Origin: Alistipes sp. UBA936
GTDB taxonomy: Bacteria > Bacteroidota > Bacteroidia > Bacteroidales > Rikenellaceae
Assembly (NCBI GenBank): GCA_002293505.1
Contig: DBDI01000010.1
Span: 1-30,367, forward strand
Length of the DNA: 30,367 nt
Direction of reading: 5' to 3'
The notes below the pieces were generated by a model that did no database searches, was not told the origin of the DNA, and saw only the letters and a list, made by a program, of their open reading frames with translations. Positions within the stretch are counted from its first letter, which is position 1; each line of letters starts with the position of its first letter. The position numbers were made by a program, and so were the translations under genes. Positions 15,176 through 22,649 of the stretch are shown one piece after another.

Positions 15176-16963
15176 ATGTCTTTGAGCGCGTTATTCAAAA
15201 ATATCTGGCCATTTGTGAGGCCGTATCGCCTGCTGGTGGTTCTGACGCTCGCGTTGACGATGGTCGGATCGCTTGCCGCGCAGGTCAACGCCTGGGTGTT
15301 ACGCTACGCCGTCGATCAGATAGCCGCACTACTGGATGCCCACAAAGGACTGGCCGAGGGGGTGAATATACTACTGACCATCACCGTGATACTAATCGGC
15401 AAGGAGCTGCTCAACACAGCCGTTCAGTATGGTCAAAAGCTCTATGGCGAGAAACTGCGGATCTACGTCTCGCGCGACCTTGCCCAGGCGGTCATCGAAA
15501 AAGTAATGACCTATCGGCTCGCTTTTTTCACCACGGGCGGAAACCAGTCCGGAAAACTCCAAACGAGGATCGACCGCGGGATCGAAAGTCTGAGCAAACT
15601 GGTGCAGAGTTTTTTCATAGACATACTACCGCTGTTCGCCTCGTCGGTCGTCGCCCTTGTGATGATGTTCCAGGCCAACGTGTGGGTCGGGCTGGTGGGA
15701 CTGTGCATTATCCCCATCTACTTCTGGGTCAGTACGGTGCAAGCCAACAAGCTGAAAGGAACCCGCCGAAATATCAAAGATCTGAGGGAGGTGAAAAGTC
15801 AGGGAATACTGAGCATTTTCGACTCCATTACGGTCATCAAATCGTTCACCCGAGAGGAGCTCGAAGCGCGCCGACAACTGGGCCTGCAACTCGATCTGAC
15901 CGAAGCACAAATGAAAACGCGGCGGATCAACTTTTTATTCGATGGGATGAAAAGTTTTATCGAACAAATCGGTGTGGTGCTGATAATTATCCTGACGGCC
16001 TACCTCGTGCTGACGGGACAGATGACCATCGGCGCGATAATGTTCCACATACTGCTCTTCAACAACGTAACCGCCCCCATACGTCAGTTGCACCGCATAT
16101 ACGACCAGATGAACGACGCGCTGATCTACTCTGAGAGCTTCTTCGACACGCTGAATGCCGACCACCAGATCGAACCCTCGGGAACCTACAAGCCGGAGCG
16201 GATAAAGGGGCATTTCTCACTGCGGGATGTCGACTTCACATATCCGGACAATCCGCTGCCTACGCTACAAGACATCACTATGGAGATCTGTCCGGGGAAG
16301 ATAACGGCGCTGGTGGGGCTGTCGGGTGCGGGGAAGAGTACGCTGATAAACCTGTTGGACAAGTTCTATGTGCCGGACAAGGGCGAGATCCTGCTCGACG
16401 GGGTGTCGCTGGCGGAGTACGACACCGACACGCTGAGGGACAACATTGGGTTGGTACTGCAAAAGAACCACATCTTCAACGGCACCGTAATGGAGAACAT
16501 CCGATACGGCAACCCCGATGCAACCCAGGAACAGGTAGAGGCCGCGGCGAGGAGCGCATATCTGCACGACCAGATAGAGGCGCTGTCGGAAGGCTACGAC
16601 TCCCCGGCAACGAAGCTCAGCGGAGGTCAACAGCAGAAGATAGCCATAGCGAGAATGTTTCTGAAGAACCCACCGATAGTATTTCTGGATGAACCTACTG
16701 CTTCGCTCGATGCGATCTCGACAGAACAAATAAAAGCTTCGCTGGATGCAATAAAGCAGAACCGAACAGTGGTGATAATCTCCCACAGCATATCCCAAAT
16801 CATCGACAGCGACACGATATGGGTGATGCAAAAAGGCCGCATTGTGGAGCACGGAACCCACGACGAGTTGCACCACATCCCGAACGGAACTTATCGCAGC
16901 ATTTTCGACGCAATGGCACGCAGTTTGAACATAGACAAAATCACCAAATCACTTAACGATTAA
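15176..16963 (+). CDS. ABC exporter, MsbA/multidrug type (fused membrane and ATPase domains)
   Basis: The 595-aa half-transporter works as a dimer in the inner membrane. An N-terminal six-helix exporter domain (about 15-320) starts with P-Y-R-L-L-V-V-L-T-L-A-L. The ATPase domain (about 340-585) has Walker A G-L-S-G-A-G-K-S-T (about 381), signature L-S-G-G-Q-Q-Q-K (about 481), Walker B I-V-F-L-D-E-P (about 501) and the switch His in I-S-H-S (about 535). All catalytic motifs are present. The substrate is unknown; lipid, peptide or drug export are all possible. I start at ATG 15176 rather than TTG 15149 because the latter adds a non-homologous hydrophobic stretch. The next gene begins 11 bases after the stop, so they are probably one operon. 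Confidence 0.9.
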   Translation: MSLSALFKNIWPFVRPYRLLVVLTLALTMVGSLAAQVNAWVLRYAVDQIAALLDAHKGLAEGVNILLTITVILIGKELLNTAVQYGQKLYGEKLRIYVSRDLAQAVIEKVMTYRLAFFTTGGNQSGKLQTRIDRGIESLSKLVQSFFIDILPLFASSVVALVMMFQANVWVGLVGLCIIPIYFWVSTVQANKLKGTRRNIKDLREVKSQGILSIFDSITVIKSFTREELEARRQLGLQLDLTEAQMKTRRINFLFDGMKSFIEQIGVVLIIILTAYLVLTGQMTIGAIMFHILLFNNVTAPIRQLHRIYDQMNDALIYSESFFDTLNADHQIEPSGTYKPERIKGHFSLRDVDFTYPDNPLPTLQDITMEICPGKITALVGLSGAGKSTLINLLDKFYVPDKGEILLDGVSLAEYDTDTLRDNIGLVLQKNHIFNGTVMENIRYGNPDATQEQVEAAARSAYLHDQIEALSEGYDSPATKLSGGQQQKIAIARMFLKNPPIVFLDEPTASLDAISTEQIKASLDAIKQNRTVVIISHSISQIIDSDTIWVMQKGRIVEHGTHDELHHIPNGTYRSIFDAMARSLNIDKITKSLND

Positions 16964-16973
16964 AAAGAGAGCT

Positions 16974-17366
16974 ATGTTCGAACAAATGTTGGGTCTGGTA
17001 AAGGACCAGGTGGCAAAATCCATCGGCGGGATCGAAGGTATTCCGGCCGAAAAGCAAAACGCGGTGGTCGAAACCACTGCAAGTTCACTGATGAGCGGAC
17101 TGGGCAAGTTCGCAAACCCGGCCGCACTCGGATCGCTGTTAGGCGGCGGAGGGGGCGGGGCTTCCACGAGCGGGCTGTCCTCCGGCGTGGTGTCGGCGCT
17201 CACTTCCAAGGTTGGGTTGTCGCCTACCGTGGCACAGAAGATCGCCACTACGGTCATTCCGATGGTGATGTCGCTGCTTAAGAAGCACGTGGACGACCCG
17301 GCAAAACCCGGGTTCAACCTGCAATCCATTACCGGCGCGCTGGGAGGATTGTTCGGCAAAAAATGA
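16974..17366 (+). CDS. Small DUF937-like protein
   Basis: The 130-aa, mostly helical protein has a central Gly-rich linker (L-L-G-G-G-G-G-G) between an N-terminal half with A-S-S-L-M-S-G-L-G-K-F and a C-terminal half with A-Q-K-I-A-T-T-V-I-P-M-V-M-S-L-L-K-K. It ends in L-G-G-L-F-G-K-K. This layout resembles the DUF937/YidB-like family, which has no defined function. No signal peptide or membrane helix is evident. It is preceded by an A/G-rich ribosome site (AAAGAGAG) and follows the ABC exporter by 10 bases. The family call is by pattern only. Confidence 0.6.
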   Translation: MFEQMLGLVKDQVAKSIGGIEGIPAEKQNAVVETTASSLMSGLGKFANPAALGSLLGGGGGGASTSGLSSGVVSALTSKVGLSPTVAQKIATTVIPMVMSLLKKHVDDPAKPGFNLQSITGALGGLFGKK

Positions 17367-17374
17367 TACCTTTG
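17367..17374 (+). promoter_or_regulatory. -7 box (TACCTTTG) for the helicase-nuclease gene
   Basis: This is an exact TAnnTTTG match starting one base after the upstream stop. The ATG at 17383 begins nine bases after its last base, so transcription should start on or just before the start codon, giving a leaderless or very short-leader mRNA. No Shine-Dalgarno sequence is visible. Confidence 0.6.
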
Positions 17375-17382
17375 CCCATTGA

Positions 17383-20208
17383 ATGGGCGGGGTTAAGGTC
17401 ATAGGCGCTTCGGCGGGGTCGGGAAAGACGTATAGGCTTGCGTATGAGTGGGTTCGCAGCGTCGTTGCCGACCCCTCGCTGTATCGGCGAATCCTGGCCG
17501 TGACCTTCACCAACAAGGCTACCGAGGAGATGCGGGGGCGCATTTTGGAACGGTTGCACGAACTTGCCGCGGGCCAGCCGAGTCCATATCTGGAGGCTCT
17601 GTTGCGCGACCTTCCCGCTTTTGACGAAGTGCGCCTGCGGGCTCGTGCTGCCGAGGTGCAACGACTTATCCTGCACGATTACAGCCGATTCGCCGTCCTG
17701 ACCATCGACCGTTTCTTTCAACGCCTCATTCGCGGTTTCATTCGCGAGCTGGGGGTCGAGCTGAACTACAATCTGGAGCTCGAAACCGACTCGCTGTTGG
17801 AGATGGCGGCCGATGCCCTGATAGCCGACAGCGCCTCGGAACCGGAGCTACAACGACGCCTGTTTGCGCTTGCAGGTCAGCACGTTGCCGAGGGGAAGCG
17901 TTGGGACATACGCGAGCCGTTGGTGGAACTGGGAAAGGAGCTTTTTGGTGAGGGGTTCCGGCCCGCTTCCGAGGGCGCCACTTCGCTGATAGAGACTTTG
18001 GCCGAGCGGGCCCGGGTGTCGGAGAATCCGCGTCTGGCGGCGAGTGTAGGATTACTGCGTGAAAACCATCGCAACTTTATGCTGTTGAGCGATTTGCAGC
18101 AGCGAATCGAACGCCTGTGTCGTGAGGAGAGCATCGTGCCCATCGCCGAGACCAACCGTATGATCGCACGGCTGGTGGAGGGCAACGACGCGCCGTTCAT
18201 CTTCGAGAAGGCAGGAAGCTACTTTACGCGGTTCTATATTGATGAGTTTCAGGACACTTCTGCCGCCCAATGGGAGAATTTCGTGCCGCTGCTACACAAC
18301 GCCATCGCCTCCGAGGAGGGCGACCCGGTGATCCTCATCGGCGACATCAAGCAGGCCATATATCGTTGGCGCGGAGGCGATTGGCAGATATTGTCGCGGC
18401 GCGTTCGCGAGGAGTTCGGCGCCGACCGCGTGGAAGTGGAGTCGTTGGAGACGAATTACCGCAGCCTGCCGCGTGTGGTGGAGTTCAACAACAGGGCTGT
18501 GGGGCTCGTGGTCGAGGCGGAAAACAGAGAGCTCAACCAGATGGTAAACAAGGCGTTGGCCGAAGGAGCGATCGACGGACCGCTGGCCGAAGAGTTGACC
18601 GATCTGCTGGCCGAAGCCTATCGCGGGCACACGCAAAAACCGGCCACCCGGAGCACCGAAAATGCAGAAACCACCGCCGAAAAAGATGCGCCCGAAGGCT
18701 ACGTCACGCTGACCCTTTACGGCAAGGACGACGATGGGCGCTACACCCCGCCGGTGATCGAAAAGGTGGAGGAATTGCAGTCGCGGGGGTTCGCGGCGGG
18801 TGATATTGCAGTGCTGGTTCGCGGGAACGCCCAAGGGGCCGAGGTGGCGCGGATGCTGCTGGCACACAAGCACGCAAACCCATCTTCGCCATACGTTTAC
18901 GACGTCATAACGAGCGAGGCACTCACGGTCGGGGCTTCGGCCACAAGCCGCTTTCTGATCGCCTGTCTGACGCTCGCCACAACGCCCGACGACTCCATCC
19001 AGCGTGCTATTTATAACAGGTACCTGAGGCGCGATTTCGGAGCACCACTTGCTGCGGCGGCCGACCTGCTCGCCGAGCCGGAAGCCGATTTCTTCGCGCG
19101 GTTGCGGTCGCTCGGGCCCGAGGATGCCTTCGAGGAGATAGTGCTTAGGTTCGGGTTGGCCGATCGGGCCGACGAAATTGCTTATATTCAGGCGCTTCAT
19201 CAACAAATCGTGACCTTTTCGGCGCGCCATATAGCCGACATTCCGCTCTTTCTGAAGTGGTGGAACGAGCGAGGCGCCTCCGCCTCGATCACGATGCAGG
19301 GCCGCGCCAATGCTATAACAATCACCACAATACACAAAGCCAAGGGGCTGGAGTACAAGGCAGTCGTGGTGCCTTACCTGAATTGGCGGATGGCGCCCGA
19401 TACGCGAGGTCACAATCTTGTGGTGTGGGCAGAAGGGACGGCGGGCGAGGGGGCCGAGGAGTTGGCCGAACTGGGGCCCGTGCCGCTAAATTATAAAAAA
19501 GCGATGGCCGATTCGCACTTCGCCTCTGACTATTATCGCGAGCAGGTGCTGGCCCACATCGACGCATTGAATCTGTTCTACGTTGCCGTGACGAGGGCCG
19601 AGGCGGAACTTCACCTGATGTCGTCGCTGAACCCGTATATGGGCAAAAATGCGATTGGAAACGTGTTGTGCGGCGCTCTGGGGGTCAAGACAGGCAAGGG
19701 GGCTATGGAGGGTGAGGTGCTGGCCTACGGTAAGCCGGTGCACCCGGAGCCAACAGCCGACCCCGCGACAGCAACGCTCAAAACCTACACCACGACCCGT
19801 CCGGGTTCTAAGGTGAGGCTACGCATCGCCTCCTCGCAGGTCGATTTCGGAATCACGATGCACAGAGCGCTCGAAACGGCGGCAAATGAGGCGGAACTCG
19901 AACAAGCGCTGGAGAGGCTGCCCGATCAACCGCAGGTGCGAGAGTGGTTCGACGTGGCGGCGTGGGACGAGATCCACACCGAGGGAAACATATTGCGACC
20001 GGGTGCGGCGACGGGCAGGCGGCCGGACAGGGTAATGATACGAGGCGGTCGAGCGGTCGTGGTGGATTACAAGTTCGGCAGGGCACAACGGCGAGATTAC
20101 GCAACTCAGGTTCGGGAATACGTGCGGCTACTTGGCGAGATGGGGTATACTCAGGTCGAGGGCTATATCTGGTACGTCACGCTCGACAAAATCGAGGCAG
20201 TGGTCTAA
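17383..20208 (+). CDS. AddA/RecB-like UvrD-family helicase with C-terminal PD-(D/E)XK nuclease
   Basis: The 941-aa enzyme would unwind and degrade double-strand DNA ends for recombinational repair. Superfamily 1A motifs in order: Walker A G-A-S-A-G-S-G-K-T (8-16), motif Ia A-V-T-F-T-N-K-A-T-E-E-M, motif II D-E-F-Q-D-T (287-292), motif III G-D-I-K-Q-A-I-Y-R-W-R-G, motif IV E-T-N-Y-R-S (about 356), motif V I-H-K-A-K-G-L-E-Y (about 650) and motif VI F-Y-V-A-V-T-R-A-E (about 732). The C-terminal nuclease has M-H-R-A-L-E, R-P-D-R (Asp882), V-D-Y-K-F (Asp895, Lys897) and Q-V-R-E-Y, so it looks active. AddA normally pairs with AddB, often adjacent in this phylum; no AddB-like gene lies beside it here. 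It ends convergently with the transporter at 20232. Confidence 0.9.
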   Translation: MGGVKVIGASAGSGKTYRLAYEWVRSVVADPSLYRRILAVTFTNKATEEMRGRILERLHELAAGQPSPYLEALLRDLPAFDEVRLRARAAEVQRLILHDYSRFAVLTIDRFFQRLIRGFIRELGVELNYNLELETDSLLEMAADALIADSASEPELQRRLFALAGQHVAEGKRWDIREPLVELGKELFGEGFRPASEGATSLIETLAERARVSENPRLAASVGLLRENHRNFMLLSDLQQRIERLCREESIVPIAETNRMIARLVEGNDAPFIFEKAGSYFTRFYIDEFQDTSAAQWENFVPLLHNAIASEEGDPVILIGDIKQAIYRWRGGDWQILSRRVREEFGADRVEVESLETNYRSLPRVVEFNNRAVGLVVEAENRELNQMVNKALAEGAIDGPLAEELTDLLAEAYRGHTQKPATRSTENAETTAEKDAPEGYVTLTLYGKDDDGRYTPPVIEKVEELQSRGFAAGDIAVLVRGNAQGAEVARMLLAHKHANPSSPYVYDVITSEALTVGASATSRFLIACLTLATTPDDSIQRAIYNRYLRRDFGAPLAAAADLLAEPEADFFARLRSLGPEDAFEEIVLRFGLADRADEIAYIQALHQQIVTFSARHIADIPLFLKWWNERGASASITMQGRANAITITTIHKAKGLEYKAVVVPYLNWRMAPDTRGHNLVVWAEGTAGEGAEELAELGPVPLNYKKAMADSHFASDYYREQVLAHIDALNLFYVAVTRAEAELHLMSSLNPYMGKNAIGNVLCGALGVKTGKGAMEGEVLAYGKPVHPEPTADPATATLKTYTTTRPGSKVRLRIASSQVDFGITMHRALETAANEAELEQALERLPDQPQVREWFDVAAWDEIHTEGNILRPGAATGRRPDRVMIRGGRAVVVDYKFGRAQRRDYATQVREYVRLLGEMGYTQVEGYIWYVTLDKIEAVV

Positions 20209-20209
20209 G

Positions 20210-20218
20210 CCCCCCCCC
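20210..20218. repeat. C9 homopolymer between convergent genes
   Basis: Nine C's lie just past the helicase-nuclease stop and 14 bases before the transporter's last codon. They are outside both reading frames. This is a likely slippage or sequencing-error site. The 23-base gap contains no terminator-like hairpin. Confidence 0.6.
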
Positions 20219-20231
20219 TCTGACCCGCGGT

Positions 20232-21905
20232 TTAGGCTGCCGCCATCAGTACGAGAACCTGTGCCGCGAGGATTCTCAGAAACATCGTGAACGGATAAAC
20301 GGTCGAGTAGGCAACCGCCACCTGGTCGTTACCACCCAGCGAGTTGGCGTACGACAGGGCCATCGGGTTGGTTTGGGTGCCACAGACGAGGCCAGCCAGT
20401 TTGAAGAAGTTCATCTTGCCCCACACGCGCAACGGAATGGCCACAAGAAGAATAGGCAACACAGTGATCAGCGCCCCATATAACACCCACCAGTAACCCC
20501 CGCCTACGATCGAAGCGACGAACGTCTCCCCGGCGCCAAGCCCGACGCAAGCCAAGAACAGCGATATGCCGATTTCGCGAAGCATCAGGTTGGCACTTAT
20601 TGTGGTGTAGGTCACCAGCTTGTAGTGCGGCCCGAAGCGTCCGATGAGAATCGCAACGATGAGCGGCCCCCCGGCCAGACCGAGTTTCAAAGGCTCCGGC
20701 ATCCCCGGAACCAAAATGGGTATCGATCCGATAATCACCCCAAGGGTTATGCCGACGAAGATGGCGATAAGGTTTGGATGGTTGAGGTGTTTCATCGAGT
20801 TGCCCACGAACTCCGCTGCCGAAGCGATCGCCTCCTCGGTACCCACCACGGTCAGTTTGTCACCCACCTGCAACTCCAGCTCAGGCGAGGCGATTAGTTC
20901 GATTCCGGCGCGGGCGACGCGAGTGATATTCACCCCGTAGGTATTACGCAGGCGCAATGCCCCGAGGCTCTTACCGTTGATGGCAGAGTTGGTCACCAGA
21001 ACCGCCTTCGAAACGAAGTGCGTGTCGAGCTTCACCCAGTCGCCCGCCCGCAGGTCGGTGGTGGGTGTGCCGAAGAATGTCATTATGGCTTCGCGGTCGG
21101 CCTCGTCGCAGATTATTAGCAGCTTGTCTCCCTGCTGAAGAACAGTGCCCGACGAGGCGATCTCGATCTCGCCCGAAGTGTGGCGCACGCGCGAGATGAT
21201 GAATCGTCGGTTAAGGAACGACTTGGCCTCCTGCACCGTGTGGCCCGGAAGGTTGGCGTTGGTCAGTTGGATCGAGAGGCGTTCGGTGTGGTGTCCGTCG
21301 GTTGATTCGGCCACAAGGGCCTGAGTTTCCCCCTCCAGCCGGACTTTGAAAATCCCTTTAAAGAACAGTACACACAGGATGACCAGAGCGGCGCCGAGCG
21401 GGTAGGCAACGGCGTAACCGTTCGCGATCGACGTGTCGACCATCCCCTGGTGCATATCCCCATAAGCAGTCTGGGCAGCGCCGAGGCCGGGAGTATTGGT
21501 CACAGCGCCCGACATCACGCCCACCATAGTGGGAATCGGAGTATCGGTAATGGCGGCGATGGCGAGGGTCGTTCCGACGCCCAACACGATGATAACCACC
21601 GACCAACCCACCATACGCATACCCCCCTTTTTGAACGAAGCAAAGAACCCAGGCCCGACCTGAAGCCCCATTGCGAAGATGAACAGGATCAGCCCGAACT
21701 CCTTAATGAAGTGGAGCACCTCCGGGTCGAGCGTCATCCCGAAGTGCGACGCGGCGATACCCACGAACAGGATCCACGTGACCCCCAGTGAGATACCGGC
21801 GATTTTCACCTTACCCAGAGCTGTGCCAATGGCGACGACAAGGGCTATAACGAGGACGGAGTGCGCGATGCCTCCGCCGACAAAAAGTTCACTCAACCAA
21901 TTCAT
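20232..21905 (-). CDS. AspT/YidE/YbjL-type membrane transporter with two RCK-C (TrkA-C) domains
   Basis: The 557-aa inner-membrane protein has hydrophobic helices in two blocks (about 1-185 and 385-557), each with the duplicated antiporter repeat: G-P-G-F-F-A-S-F-K and S-G-A-V-T-N-T-P-G-L in the first, and G-L-A-G-G-P-L-I-V-A and C-G-T-Q-T-N-P-M-A-L in the second. Between them are two soluble RCK-C domains (about 195-280 and 300-370), with L-P-G-H-T-V-Q-E and L-Q-Q-G-D-K-L-L-I-I, then N-G-K-S-L-G-A-L and L-Q-V-G-D-K-L-T-V-V. This is the aspartate:alanine exchanger family layout. The substrate cannot be told from sequence. Its own -7 box lies just upstream, after the superoxide dismutase stop. 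Confidence 0.85.
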   Translation of the reverse strand: MNWLSELFVGGGIAHSVLVIALVVAIGTALGKVKIAGISLGVTWILFVGIAASHFGMTLDPEVLHFIKEFGLILFIFAMGLQVGPGFFASFKKGGMRMVGWSVVIIVLGVGTTLAIAAITDTPIPTMVGVMSGAVTNTPGLGAAQTAYGDMHQGMVDTSIANGYAVAYPLGAALVILCVLFFKGIFKVRLEGETQALVAESTDGHHTERLSIQLTNANLPGHTVQEAKSFLNRRFIISRVRHTSGEIEIASSGTVLQQGDKLLIICDEADREAIMTFFGTPTTDLRAGDWVKLDTHFVSKAVLVTNSAINGKSLGALRLRNTYGVNITRVARAGIELIASPELELQVGDKLTVVGTEEAIASAAEFVGNSMKHLNHPNLIAIFVGITLGVIIGSIPILVPGMPEPLKLGLAGGPLIVAILIGRFGPHYKLVTYTTISANLMLREIGISLFLACVGLGAGETFVASIVGGGYWWVLYGALITVLPILLVAIPLRVWGKMNFFKLAGLVCGTQTNPMALSYANSLGGNDQVAVAYSTVYPFTMFLRILAAQVLVLMAAA

Positions 21906-21931
21906 ACCTGCCTACGTTGATTAACAAGCGG

Positions 21932-21939
21932 CAAAGGTA
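21932..21939 (-). promoter_or_regulatory. -7 box (TACCTTTG) for the transporter gene
   Basis: This is an exact TAnnTTTG match on the - strand, between the superoxide dismutase stop and the transporter ATG at 21905. A TTG lies 20 bases upstream as a partial -33 element. The predicted leader is about 20 bases. Confidence 0.6.
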
Positions 21940-21942
21940 CGA

Positions 21943-22542
21943 CTAATATCTCTCCTGGGCAACCCGCCAGTCGAGAATATTCCAGAACACCGCCACCGAG
22001 TCTGCCCGTACATTGCGGTGGTCGATGTAGTAAGCGTGCTCCCAAACGTCGATAACCATCAACGGATTCTTGCCATCCTTGACCGGAATCGCCGCGTTGG
22101 AGGTGTTTTCGATCGAGAGCCTGCCCGCTTTGTCGGCCACGAGCCACGTCCAACCCGACCCGAAGAGAGAAGTTGCCGATTTAGTAAACTGCTCTTTGAA
22201 AGTGTCGTACGACCCGAAGTCGCGATCTATCGCCTCGGCAAGTTTACCTTCCGGACGGCTTTGCGGGGTAGGGGAGAGCTGACTGAAATAGAGTGTGTGG
22301 TTCCACACTTGTGCGGCGTTGTTGAACAGCGCACCCGAAGCTACCTTCAGGATCTCCTTGAGGTCGGTCTGTTCGAATCCCGACCCTACCACCAGTTTGT
22401 TGAGGTTGTCTATGTACGCTTTGAGGTGTTTACCGTAGTGGTAATCAATCGTTTCAGCGCTGATGTGGGGCTCCAGTGCAGCGCGGTCGTAGGGCAGTTC
22501 CGGCATCGTGAACGGTGCCCGTTGTTTGCTGATGTTTTTCAT
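21943..22542 (-). CDS. Fe/Mn superoxide dismutase
   Basis: The 199-aa cytoplasmic enzyme converts superoxide to hydrogen peroxide and oxygen. Metal ligands are recognisable: His26 in L-E-P-H-I-S, the His of V-W-N-H-T-L-Y-F, and the Asp and His of D-V-W-E-H-A-Y-Y-I-D-H-R-N. The S-L-F-G-S-G-W-T-W-L-V segment is the usual C-terminal domain core and fits iron or cambialistic types; the metal cannot be settled from sequence alone. I choose ATG 22542 because an AAAGGA site then has normal spacing; ATG 22548 is only three bases from it, and the longer open frame to 22605 runs past the promoter. It is divergent from pheT. Confidence 0.93.
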   Translation of the reverse strand: MKNISKQRAPFTMPELPYDRAALEPHISAETIDYHYGKHLKAYIDNLNKLVVGSGFEQTDLKEILKVASGALFNNAAQVWNHTLYFSQLSPTPQSRPEGKLAEAIDRDFGSYDTFKEQFTKSATSLFGSGWTWLVADKAGRLSIENTSNAAIPVKDGKNPLMVIDVWEHAYYIDHRNVRADSVAVFWNILDWRVAQERY

Positions 22543-22573
22543 CGTCATTTTCCTTTCATAATCATTTCGTGTG

Positions 22574-22581
22574 CAAAGATA
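22574..22581 (-). promoter_or_regulatory. -7 box (TATCTTTG) for superoxide dismutase
   Basis: This is an exact TAnnTTTG match on the - strand with a TTTG 17 bases upstream as -33 element. It predicts a leader of about 25 bases and excludes the longer upstream start of this gene. Confidence 0.65.
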
Positions 22582-22615
22582 CGACGCAAATTCCACACCA
22601 AACAAAAAAAATCGT

Positions 22616-22623
22616 TAACTTTG
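22616..22623 (+). promoter_or_regulatory. -7 box (TAACTTTG) for pheT
   Basis: This is an exact TAnnTTTG match 26 bases before the pheT ATG at 22650. The upstream DNA is A-rich with no clear TTTG -33. It forms a divergent pair with the superoxide dismutase promoter. Confidence 0.6.
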
Positions 22624-22649
22624 TGTTTCGAAAAACGACTACTCAAGCG

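Noticed and set aside
18292..19413. 373-aa - strand open frame inside the helicase-nuclease gene
   Set aside because: The sense strand encodes all helicase motifs across this interval; the antisense frame is a shadow.
22543..22605. Longer N-terminus for superoxide dismutase
   Set aside because: It would cross the TATCTTTG promoter box, and the added residues do not resemble the family.
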